A stretch of 64,000 bases of DNA from CAWBXL01 sp963837365 (GTDB lineage Bacteria; Acidobacteriota; Terriglobia; Terriglobales; Acidobacteriaceae): contig CAWIMW010000001.1 of assembly GCA_963837365.1 (NCBI GenBank), positions 1 through 64,000 of the forward strand, written 5' to 3'. Of this stretch, positions 1-7,101 are shown piece by piece (the stretch's first letter is position 1; each line of letters begins with the position of its first letter). The notes beneath the pieces are model-generated. The model worked only from the letters and a program-made list of their open reading frames with translations, did not search any database and was not told the origin of the DNA. Position numbers and translations under genes: made by a program.

Positions 1-296
1 TGACTTTCTTGATCCTGCGCCAGCAAATTCGGAAACAGGGAAATTCGGGGCGGAGGCGGAACGTTACCGAATATGCGTCCGGCTAGTGCTCCATTCAAAG
101 CCTGCCCTGAGCTTAGTCGAAGGGCCCGGTTTTGGCTTGAGTGGGATTTACGAACGCCAGGAGCCGCATTCAGCCTGCCTGAGCCGTGGACGGTTTTTTC
201 GAACCGTCAATGATCCAACAGAAACTAAACGACTTGCTCGTCTAGCTTCTGGAGAGTCTGTCGAGGCCCGGTTTCAGACCGAGAGGGACACTCCGA

Positions 297-904
297 GAAC
301 AAGCTTCGTGTCAGGGCAGCGGCTTCAGCCCTGCCATTTTCATCTCGCTTTCGACCAACCCGCCCAAAGGGCGCAACTGCCACTGGCCCTGACTTCCTGA
401 TCATGCGCGGAAATTTTCGCTGCCTGGGGTGGAAGCCCGGTTTTGGCTTGAGTGGGGAATGTTCATATCTCCCACTCCTGTCATCTCGACCGGAACACAA
501 CCAGCCGCAAAGCGGATCGTTGTGCGAAGTGGAGAGACCTTGTGTTTCGCGAGCGCCCCAAAAGACTCGTGTCAGGATATGGCTTCAGCCATATCGTTCG
601 AGAAAAGGTTCGTATCAGGGCAGCGGCTTCAGCCCTGCCATTCTTGTTTCGTTTTCGACCAACCCGCCCAAAGGGCGCAACTGCCACTGGCCCCGACTTC
701 TTGATCATGCGCCGGAAATTTTCGCTGGCTGGGGTGGAAGCCCGGTTTTGACTTGAGTGGGGGTGTTCATATCTCCCACTCCTGTCATCTCGACCGGAAC
801 ACAACCAGCCGCAAAGCGAATCGTTGTGCAGAGTGGAGAGACCTTGTGTTTTGCAAGTGCTCCCGAGGATTCGTGTCAGGATATGGCTTCAGCCATATCG
901 TTAA
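297..904. repeat. 304-bp tandem duplication of palindromic repeat DNA
   Basis: Two diverged copies lie head to tail with a constant 304-base offset: the core GGCTTCAGCC is at 321 and 625, again at 581 and 885, and GTTCATATCT is at 461 and 765. Each unit carries two hairpins, one with arms around GATATGGC and one around GCAGC/GCTGCC. Related palindromes lie at 96-127 and 917-936. No open frame in 1-988 looks coding; the short ones are repeat translations. This is the only content I see in the first 988 bases. Confidence 0.85.
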
Positions 905-988
905 AGTCTGAATAAGGACCGGCTTTAGCCGCTGGCGTAACTTTCCGCCTGTCCCCGGATTTCCGGAATTCTTCAGACGATGACTTCA

Positions 989-1915
989 TCAAATAAGAGG
1001 GGGTGCTGTTGTCTTGCTGGCCGCTGCGAAATCGATCTCTCCTCTTTCCATGCGATCACGGGCCCTAAGGATTTCATCTGGGGCAGGCAGACCTTCAAGG
1101 ACGATTGAGGCAGCGATTCCAAGGCGTTGGAGTAACCGATTAAGTTCTTTAACCACATGACGTCTCAGAGTCTCAATGGACCATCGGAATGTGAGCAACC
1201 GATAGAACTGGTAGTACTCAGTAGCGTATTGTGAATTCCAATCTCGTCCATTCCAGCCCCACTTTCGGGTAGCTCTATAGCGCTGCACTTCGTACGCACG
1301 CCTGTAATCGCCGACCACGAAGTCTTTCGGCCATTTTCCTTCCTTGAGATCGTCTTCCTGGAATTTGGGGCCAAGCGATGGCCACTTGCTAATCTTGGCG
1401 AGGAGTCTACGGTATCCGCGACAGCCACCAAATTCATGAGGCATATCTACACGCCACACGTCAGCAGATTTTAGAACCGCATATTTGGGTTCCAGATCAC
1501 TACCACGAGGAGGGATTTGCAGACATAGTCCAAAAAGTAACCATGTGCGTGCGGAAGGGAAGGACGCTACTTTCACAATCTGACCATCTGAGTCGAGGAC
1601 GAGCTCGAATAGTGCCCTTCCATAAAACGCAAGATGGAGAACTACTTTTTCGATGGCTGCCTCAATTGTATCTGCACGGCGGTATCGATCTTCGCCTATT
1701 AGGGTGCAGATATAATTTGCTCGTTCGCATTCTTCTTCTTCTCCTTCGAACTTGATCGAAACGCCGTTAGAATCGGCGCTACGGACTAGAATTCCACTCT
1801 GGAGGTCTTGAGTAAACATATGAAAATTCAATGACAGGTGGTCCGGCTCCCCCGGTGCGGCATATCTCAGCGCCTTACGGCGTGGGCGCTTACTAGAGTT
1901 CGTCGGGATCATCAT
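989..1915 (-). CDS. uncharacterised protein, third gene of a three-gene operon
   Basis: A 308-residue soluble protein with no signal peptide or membrane segment. I do not recognise the family. The N-terminus is basic (residues 8-18), the middle is rich in Trp and Tyr (about residues 195-240), and the C-terminal 60 residues look helical with an Arg/Glu-rich stretch. The pattern of an early helix (EAAIEKVVLHLAFYGRALFE) and a late LEGLPAPDEI segment is faintly reminiscent of phage portal proteins, but this is a weak impression only. The start overlaps the end of the upstream gene by 23 bases, so the two are probably translationally coupled. Base composition is lower in GC than dnaB or the RND genes, which suggests acquisition by transfer. 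Confidence 0.7.
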   Translation of the reverse strand: MMIPTNSSKRPRRKALRYAAPGEPDHLSLNFHMFTQDLQSGILVRSADSNGVSIKFEGEEEECERANYICTLIGEDRYRRADTIEAAIEKVVLHLAFYGRALFELVLDSDGQIVKVASFPSARTWLLFGLCLQIPPRGSDLEPKYAVLKSADVWRVDMPHEFGGCRGYRRLLAKISKWPSLGPKFQEDDLKEGKWPKDFVVGDYRRAYEVQRYRATRKWGWNGRDWNSQYATEYYQFYRLLTFRWSIETLRRHVVKELNRLLQRLGIAASIVLEGLPAPDEILRARDRMERGEIDFAAASKTTAPPLI

Positions 1916-3452
1916 CTTCGTCTTCGCTCTTGTCGTAAATCTCTTCTTCCCTCTGTAAGGAATGATTCAAATCTCTAGCTGCACGCCCCCATTGTAGTTG
2001 GTCGGCCCCAGTCTGTTTTGAAAGGTACAGGGAAACGAAAATTTCCCACCCGTCGAGAAAGGAATACTTCGCGTAATACCGGACTAGAGGGCTTGGGTGG
2101 ACAACCTTGTCAGCCGTAAAGAATCCACCAATGCTTTCACCGCGAAGTATGCCCCGACGTAATACCTTATTCAGGTCATTTTGCACACGTATGGACCAAT
2201 TACTGCGAACGAGCCCGCGATGCGGTATCTGAAAGCGAGGCAGGCCACCTGCAGTAATTGCGGCAAGCCAAGCTAGTGTGCCCGGGTTAGATTGGAGAAG
2301 CTTGTCCCAAAACCTTGCAATCTCTGTCCACAATTGCTCTTCCTGATGCAATTCAGCCAGCAACTTCGCGTAACCGCTCAACTCCAAAATGTCCAGGACA
2401 GGAGCCGCTGCAATCTGCAGCTTTTGCTCAGTCCACACGTCAGGCTTTAGCTTGGATGGCTTCATCCGGTCAAAAAGTGCCAAGGTACCTATTAGATACG
2501 GAGCAAACAGGTCAGGGACATCTTGGACCTGCTTAGTCATAAGCGCAGAAAACAAGTTTTCAGCGGTTTCATGGATGAATTGCCCAAGGTAGTCCGGTAT
2601 CCCATCGGGCACTTTCCTTGTGCTGGAAAGAAGTACAACATGCTTCGCCATCGAACGCGCAACCGTGGTCCTGAGTTTGCTAGTCCGGTTGACCCATCGT
2701 TCCTTATCGAACTCTGGCCACTGTAGATCTGTTAAATGCTTAGCCGCACTGAGCGACTCAAAATGATCGATGAAAAACGGAAGGTGAACGGTTAACTTGT
2801 TCAGATACTCCAAATACCTAGCAACGACTGCCGCCGACTGCCAAATTCGGTTCGCTTTATGTAATCGTTCGGACCAATCCTGAAACGCCGTACCTTTTTC
2901 AATCAACGAATCTACATTCTCAATCAGGGTTTCCATCTGCAATTTCAAAATCAAATCCTGGACGTACCAAGCGGGTGTTCTGATCTTACCTTCCACGTCC
3001 ATTTCCATCTGCATTCGTGGAAATATCCACTCAAGTTGACGGACTTCAGGAGCAAGAAATCCAACCGAATATAACGATTCAGCCATTCTCCAACTCACAT
3101 TCCGGAGCCGCTCTGCTGTGCGCTCTGGTTTCGTATCCTCCACTGCTCTCCGATAGGCAACCAGAATTCGCAGGTGTAGAGAACATAGAGCGTCCACAAT
3201 ACCCGGCTCTTCGGCGCGCTCACCCTCGTGATTCGTCTCTGAAATACTCACGGAGCAAGCCTGCTCCCACAAGTCACACATCTTGTTCACGAAAATTGTC
3301 GCCCGGCGCAAATTGCCATTTTTCGCGAGGGCATCTACATACGTGTCCACGCCCGCGAGTAGATCGGGTACATTGTCGAGGCGCTTGCTGCGTATATTTA
3401 GCTCAAAGCACTCGAGCCGGAATTGCCTCGAGTCTCTCCTCGACCCAGTCAT
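1893..3452 (-). CDS. uncharacterised helical protein, middle gene of operon (or C-terminal half of a frameshifted protein)
   Basis: A 519-residue protein, predicted almost entirely helical from its heptad-like Leu/Ile spacing, ending in a very acidic tail (DKSEDEDDDPDEL). No known motif seen. Its ATG lies inside the last codons of the upstream membrane protein, giving a 50-base overlap. That is long for an ordinary operon overlap. A single indel near 3405-3445 would instead fuse the two frames into one protein of about 840 residues with an N-terminal membrane domain and a large cytosolic helical domain. Given the other indels in this window I consider the fused version at least as likely. The gene downstream overlaps its end by 23 bases. 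Confidence 0.65.
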   Translation of the reverse strand: MTGSRRDSRQFRLECFELNIRSKRLDNVPDLLAGVDTYVDALAKNGNLRRATIFVNKMCDLWEQACSVSISETNHEGERAEEPGIVDALCSLHLRILVAYRRAVEDTKPERTAERLRNVSWRMAESLYSVGFLAPEVRQLEWIFPRMQMEMDVEGKIRTPAWYVQDLILKLQMETLIENVDSLIEKGTAFQDWSERLHKANRIWQSAAVVARYLEYLNKLTVHLPFFIDHFESLSAAKHLTDLQWPEFDKERWVNRTSKLRTTVARSMAKHVVLLSSTRKVPDGIPDYLGQFIHETAENLFSALMTKQVQDVPDLFAPYLIGTLALFDRMKPSKLKPDVWTEQKLQIAAAPVLDILELSGYAKLLAELHQEEQLWTEIARFWDKLLQSNPGTLAWLAAITAGGLPRFQIPHRGLVRSNWSIRVQNDLNKVLRRGILRGESIGGFFTADKVVHPSPLVRYYAKYSFLDGWEIFVSLYLSKQTGADQLQWGRAARDLNHSLQREEEIYDKSEDEDDDPDEL

Positions 3453-4428
3453 ATTCAGGAACTGAACTGGGGCGAAGACTTGTCCCAGTAATGTGAGCCA
3501 GTGTCGTCGTTGAATCCTCAGTCATGTACCAGCTCTTATGTTCGTATTTCTGCTCGAACCAATAGCTGTCTGTTGGAATCCTCAATTTCCTGCCCTGATA
3601 CTCGGCTAGGAGCACCAATATTCTGATACTAAATTCCAAGAGCGGAGCGCTTTGCAAATTCTCGTGGGTTGCCGCTAGATCAGAAAGAGTTCGGAGACTT
3701 TCAAGAATTGAATTTGCCTGCCGATGAGCATGACTTTGAAATGCACGATCTGCCCACCGGAATCCCCCAGCCCTAACTTGATAGAGCCAACGGCCTAAAT
3801 CGGCAAAGAGTGAGCCAGCGAGCCTGGTAGGGTCAAACAAATCGAATGCACGTCGGCCAAGGGCCGCGAAAGCAACAATTCCCATACCAGCCATTACGGC
3901 TAATACCGGTAATGCCACGCGAACTGGCTCAAGTCCTAGCAGATGAAACGTTATGAGGCATAAAGGAAGAAATGTCGCTAAAGTCAGGTAACGGATGTAA
4001 ATATTTCCGACCCTTTCACGCGTCATTAGATCCCTGACATTGTTTGGAACCGTTGCGTAGATCGCTCCGGCGGCAGCTGTGAGTGCAGTGAAATATAGAG
4101 CGATGAAAACCCCACCGATCTGCGCGAGGCTGCTTAGCCACGTCACGTAGTTAGAAGAGTCCGGAAGAGGCCACCGGCTAACCAGAAAAGGAACTAGTGC
4201 CAGCTCAACTATTTGAAGGGTGCCTGCGATGCAAATCGCAACTAAGAGTTGACCTGCTGTCAGAGTAACGAAGGATAGAAGGATTCCCGTATTCGTGCGC
4301 TCGTCACGCACAAAATACCTGAGAAGAAAAACGCGACTAAGTAACCTCAGTCGTTGCCGCTGGGCGAACGCACGAAAGCGCCAGAAAAATCGACGTTGAG
4401 CGAGTCTTAAAAAGATGTCCGAACTCAC
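3403..4428 (-). CDS. multi-pass membrane protein, first gene of the three-gene operon
   Basis: A 341-residue protein with a basic N-terminus (about residues 10-45, rich in Arg and Phe) and four hydrophobic segments at about residues 50-75, 95-125, 150-170 and 175-195. These are followed by a soluble C-terminal region. I do not recognise the family. It opens a leftward unit whose three genes overlap each other (50 and 23 bases), so the products are probably made together and may form a membrane-anchored complex. Membrane protein plus large helical protein plus small partner, flanked by toxin-antitoxin genes and repeats, is a typical accessory context and would fit a defence role, but nothing in the sequence proves it. 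Confidence 0.7.
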   Translation of the reverse strand: MSSDIFLRLAQRRFFWRFRAFAQRQRLRLLSRVFLLRYFVRDERTNTGILLSFVTLTAGQLLVAICIAGTLQIVELALVPFLVSRWPLPDSSNYVTWLSSLAQIGGVFIALYFTALTAAAGAIYATVPNNVRDLMTRERVGNIYIRYLTLATFLPLCLITFHLLGLEPVRVALPVLAVMAGMGIVAFAALGRRAFDLFDPTRLAGSLFADLGRWLYQVRAGGFRWADRAFQSHAHRQANSILESLRTLSDLAATHENLQSAPLLEFSIRILVLLAEYQGRKLRIPTDSYWFEQKYEHKSWYMTEDSTTTLAHITGTSLRPSSVPEYDWVEERLEAIPARVL

Positions 4429-4534
4429 TGGGTGAAATACTAGCCGTACAGGTTCCGGAAATCTAGGGCGAAACTAAATTCAAATCCTGAACACAAATCC
4501 GCGCCGAGACGAAACTGACCCCATTTAACTCAAT

Positions 4535-4936
4535 TCACTCTAGTTCGATCACCCGCAGCCCTTCCACTCCGGCAAAATGCCGCTGGTTGAAAGTTGCCAC
4601 CCGACTCTCGCGCTCCACCGCCGTGGCCGCAACGATCAGATCGTAAGGCCCAATCATCTTGCCCGAGGACTGTACCTGCGCCCAGATTCGCGCATGGTGG
4701 TAGGCAGTCTGCTCGGTATACGGAATCACTGGAATCACACTGAGAAGGGAGCGGAGATAGTTCTCCCTGACCGCCCGATGCGCTCCGTCCGCTCGTTCCA
4801 CCCCATGCCAAAGCTCCGCAACCGTAATGGCGGCGATCTCAAATTGCTCGTTCTCCGCTGACTGGAGCCACGCTTTCAAATCAAACGTGCCCTTTTCGCC
4901 ACGGATGATCACATCGGCATCGATCATTATCGCCAT
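4535..4936 (-). CDS. vapC: PIN-domain toxin VapC, solitary duplicate copy
   Basis: A 133-residue PIN-domain ribonuclease of the VapC type. The acidic residues of the fold are present: Asp6/Asp8 in MIDADVII, Glu in VAELWHG, and Asp in GPYDLIVAAT. VapC toxins cleave specific RNAs and are held inactive by an antitoxin encoded just upstream. This copy is about 95 percent identical to the one at 5009-5410, differing at a few positions such as SAENEQ for SEENEQ, but no antitoxin gene precedes it. Only about 20 bases of antitoxin 3-prime end remain, at 4937-4955. It may be controlled by the antitoxin of the neighbouring copy, or be unexpressed. Confidence 0.85.
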   Translation of the reverse strand: MAIMIDADVIIRGEKGTFDLKAWLQSAENEQFEIAAITVAELWHGVERADGAHRAVRENYLRSLLSVIPVIPYTEQTAYHHARIWAQVQSSGKMIGPYDLIVAATAVERESRVATFNQRHFAGVEGLRVIELE

Positions 4937-5429
4937 TTGTCAGGGAGAGGCTTCAGGAATTCGGGGACAGACGGAAATGACCCCATTTGTTTACGCACCT
5001 ACCCACGCTCACTTTGGTTCGATCACCCGCAGCCCTTCCACTCCGGCAAAATGCCGCTGGTTGAAACTTGCCACCCGACTCTCGCGCTCCACCGCCGTCG
5101 CTGCAACCATCAGATCGTAAGGTCCAATCATCTTGCCCGAGGACTGTAACTGCGCCCAGATTCGGGCATGGTGGTAGGCAGTCTGCTCCGTATACGGAAT
5201 CACTGGAATCACACCGAGAAGGGAGCGGAGATAGTTCTCCCTGACCGCCCGATGCGCTCCGTCCGCTCGTTCCACCCCATGCCAAAGCTCCGCAACCGTA
5301 ATGGCGGCGATCTCAAATTGCTCGTTCTCCTCTGACTGGAGCCACGCTTTCAAATCAAACGTGCCTTTTTCGCCACGGATGATCACATCGGCATCGATCA
5401 TTATCGCCATTTGTCGGGGAGAGGCTTCA
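4543..5429. repeat. tandem duplication of the vapC gene
   Basis: The blocks 4543-4955 and 5017-5429 match with a constant offset of 474 bases and only scattered substitutions. Each holds vapC and the last codons of the antitoxin. A short shared motif TGACCCCATTT also precedes both downstream ends (4515 and 4979). The few differences indicate a fairly recent event. Confidence 0.9.
5009..5410 (-). CDS. vapC: PIN-domain toxin VapC
   Basis: A 133-residue VapC-type PIN ribonuclease paired with the antitoxin gene at 5401-5670, whose 3-prime end it overlaps by 10 bases. Such overlap is typical of translationally coupled toxin-antitoxin operons. Catalytic acidic residues are visible at the N-terminus (MIDADV), in AELWHG and in GPYDLMVAAT. 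It is the presumed parental copy of the duplicate at 4535-4936. Expression is probably driven by the leaderless promoter in front of the antitoxin. Confidence 0.9.
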   Translation of the reverse strand: MAIMIDADVIIRGEKGTFDLKAWLQSEENEQFEIAAITVAELWHGVERADGAHRAVRENYLRSLLGVIPVIPYTEQTAYHHARIWAQLQSSGKMIGPYDLMVAATAVERESRVASFNQRHFAGVEGLRVIEPK

Positions 5430-5670
5430 GGTTCTTCCGCGCGCTTCTGAGGTCGCTGCCCCAGTTCCGGGCCTCCTCGGGCGGCAATTCAACTTCGGCG
5501 AGCGCGGCCGCCAGGTCGCGGCCGGTGCACACCTTGTCGCTGGCCGGAGTAATGTGCGCCACCGGAGAGCCGTTCTTCAGAAGAACAAAGGTCATGTTCT
5601 GATAGTGCGCGCGATTCACGCACTCGGCAAAATTGCGCGCCGCCTCGGTGACGCTGATCGCTTTTTTCAT
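5401..5670 (-). CDS. Phd/YefM-family antitoxin
   Basis: An 89-residue antitoxin. The N-terminus (MKKAISVTEAARNFAECVNR) is the typical Phd/YefM DNA-binding half, with the usual FVLLKNGSPVAHITPA strand segment near residues 28-43. The C-terminal third would wrap the partner toxin. It is the first gene of the leftward vapC unit and is divergent from a second Phd-VapC pair starting 82 bases away, so both antitoxins may bind the shared intergenic segment. Its ATG lies about 8 bases from the -10 box, implying a transcript with almost no leader. Confidence 0.88.
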   Translation of the reverse strand: MKKAISVTEAARNFAECVNRAHYQNMTFVLLKNGSPVAHITPASDKVCTGRDLAAALAEVELPPEEARNWGSDLRSARKNLKPLPDKWR

Positions 5671-5678
5671 AGAATCAG

Positions 5679-5708
5679 ATTATATGATTTTGTGCATTTT
5701 TATTGCAA
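5679..5708 (-). promoter_or_regulatory. promoter of the leftward antitoxin-vapC operon
   Basis: Read on the minus strand there is a TTGCAA -35 box (5708-5703), an 18-base spacer and a perfect TATAAT -10 box (5684-5679). The ATG at 5670 follows 8 bases later, so the start site would fall at or next to the start codon and the mRNA would be leaderless. Confidence 0.7.
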
Positions 5709-5729
5709 GCTCCTGCTTTAATATGACTA

Positions 5730-5748
5730 TGGTATAATGACCATGGTC
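5730..5748 (+). promoter_or_regulatory. extended -10 promoter and palindromic operator for the rightward antitoxin gene
   Basis: TGGTATAAT (5730-5738) is an extended -10 element. It is followed directly by the 10-base palindrome GACCATGGTC (5739-5748), which covers the expected start site just before the ATG at 5753. The palindrome is a natural candidate for antitoxin autoregulation. No good -35 box is seen, as is usual for extended -10 promoters. Confidence 0.6.
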
Positions 5749-5752
5749 GAAC

Positions 5753-5983
5753 ATGAAAACCATAGCTGCCGGAACTTTCAAAGCCAAGTGCCTCGCCATC
5801 ATGGACGAGGTCAAAGCCAAGCGCGAAACTGTGGTCATCACTAAACACGGCCTGCCGGTGGCAAAACTGGTGCCCATCACGGCAGTTTCCGACGATATTT
5901 TTGGCTTCTTCAAAGACAGGGGCTCGATTACCGGCGACATCGTTTCCCCGTTCTCCCCCGAGGAGTGGGGCAATCTCTATTGA
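5753..5983 (+). CDS. Phd/YefM-family antitoxin
   Basis: A 76-residue antitoxin of the Phd/YefM type: MKTIAAGTFKAKCLAIMDEV matches the N-terminal DNA-binding half, and TVVITKHGLPVAKLVPI is the conserved strand segment. The C-terminal region (about residues 45-76) carries the toxin-binding acidic patch. Its stop codon overlaps the TTG start of the PIN toxin (TTGA). It is divergent from another Phd-VapC pair across an 82-base spacer with two face-to-face promoters. The two antitoxins are clearly different in sequence, so the pairs are not a simple duplication. Confidence 0.9.
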   Translation: MKTIAAGTFKAKCLAIMDEVKAKRETVVITKHGLPVAKLVPITAVSDDIFGFFKDRGSITGDIVSPFSPEEWGNLY

Positions 5984-6372
5984 TTCTGGCAGACACTCAT
6001 GTGGTTCTTTGGTTGGCGTTGGATGAGGCCAAGCTATCGAAGCGCGCCAGGACTGCCATTGAGCAAGCCCGGCACGAGAGTGAAGCGATTGCGATCTCGG
6101 CCATCTCGCTTTGGGAGATTACGTTGGCCGCTACTAGAGGCAGGATTGACCTTAAGGCCAGCCTGGAAACTTTTCTCTCCATGATTGAACAGAAGTTTGT
6201 CGTGCTACCGATTACGGGTCGCATTTGTGCGCTGACCACAGGTCTTCCTGCCACCTATCCCCGTGACCCGGCGGACCGGATTATTGGGGCCACCGCCCTT
6301 GATCAAGGCATGCTCCTCATTACTGCCGATGCTGAAATCCAGCGGTCCAAATCGTTAACCACGATATGGTGA
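5980..6372 (+). CDS. vapC: PIN-domain toxin VapC, second type
   Basis: A PIN-domain ribonuclease of about 130 residues. The motif LADTHVVLWL carries the first catalytic Asp. SAISLWEI carries the conserved Glu, and DPADRIIGATA near residue 100 carries the later Asp residues. The ADTHxxLW start is typical of the PIN subgroup paired with Phd-type antitoxins. I prefer the TTG at 5980, which overlaps the antitoxin stop as TTGA and has GAGGAG about 15 bases upstream; a GTG at 5965 is the alternative. The frame is intact to the stop. Confidence 0.9.
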   Translation: MILADTHVVLWLALDEAKLSKRARTAIEQARHESEAIAISAISLWEITLAATRGRIDLKASLETFLSMIEQKFVVLPITGRICALTTGLPATYPRDPADRIIGATALDQGMLLITADAEIQRSKSLTTIW

Positions 6373-6396
6373 GTTCACCGAAAGGTTGAATTTTGA

Positions 6397-6858
6397 ATGC
6401 AAGACTTCAGCAACAATCATCCCTTCCTGTTTGCCATCGGTTTTGTCGTCTATTTTATTTGCCTGTGGTGTGGGATTTGCTTGCTGCTTGGGTTTGTAAG
6501 TGGATGGAGAACATTGGCAAAGCGCTTTCGTAGCACTTCAGCATTCATGGGATCTACCTGGAGCGGACGTAGCGCGTACATGCGCTGGTTGGTGCACTTG
6601 GGAAGAATTTTGACCGTTGGAACTGATTCCACCGGTCTATTCTTGAGGTTGATGATTTTATTTCGAATTGGCCAGCCATCTTTGTTGGTGCCTTGGAGCG
6701 AAGTCTCGGTACGGAAACGCGGGAAAATCCTATTCTTCAGATACGTGGTGCTCGAACTGGGACGGGACGAAAGAATACCGCTAATCATCAGTGGGGATTT
6801 GACCGACAAAATCCAGGCAGGGGCGGGTACTGAATGGCCCGTTGAGGCGATAAACTAG
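6397..6858 (+). CDS. small membrane-anchored protein of unknown function
   Basis: A 153-residue protein with one or two hydrophobic segments at about residues 10-37 (FLFAIGFVVYFICLWCGICL and following) and a soluble C-terminal region. I do not recognise it. It follows the VapC stop by 24 bases on the same strand and may be cotranscribed by read-through. The stretch between it and dnaB (6859-7101) holds only the dnaB terminator. Confidence 0.6.
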   Translation: MQDFSNNHPFLFAIGFVVYFICLWCGICLLLGFVSGWRTLAKRFRSTSAFMGSTWSGRSAYMRWLVHLGRILTVGTDSTGLFLRLMILFRIGQPSLLVPWSEVSVRKRGKILFFRYVVLELGRDERIPLIISGDLTDKIQAGAGTEWPVEAIN

Positions 6859-6950
6859 GGCGACTCGAAAGTACTCTGTCCTTCAGGATGTGCAAATCTC
6901 AAAGGTTGCTTGAAATTTTAGCTCGCCCGATTCCCAAGCTCGCGGCGTCG

Positions 6951-6983
6951 CAAAAACCCGCTAACCCACCTGTTATCTGCGGG
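6951..6983 (-). terminator. intrinsic terminator downstream of dnaB
   Basis: On the minus strand a CCCGC/GCGGG stem (6983-6979 with 6961-6957) is followed by TTTTTG. The stem is short, so this is a modest terminator. Confidence 0.5.
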
Positions 6984-7101
6984 ATTGTGAGTAATCAACT
7001 AGTTAATGGTTTCGATACCCCAAACCCCGCTCTGCCCGGCTCTTTGCCGCCTGATCGTCACTTCCACAAGATTTTCCACAGGCTGTGGACAGCCAAAATC
7101 G

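Noticed and set aside
86..804. Short frames in the left-end repeats
   Set aside because: Each is a translation of the tandem repeat; the copies differ by changes that ignore codon positions.
989..1915. A second portal protein
   Set aside because: The resemblance is limited to general helix placement; there is no adjoining terminase or capsid gene and the length is short.
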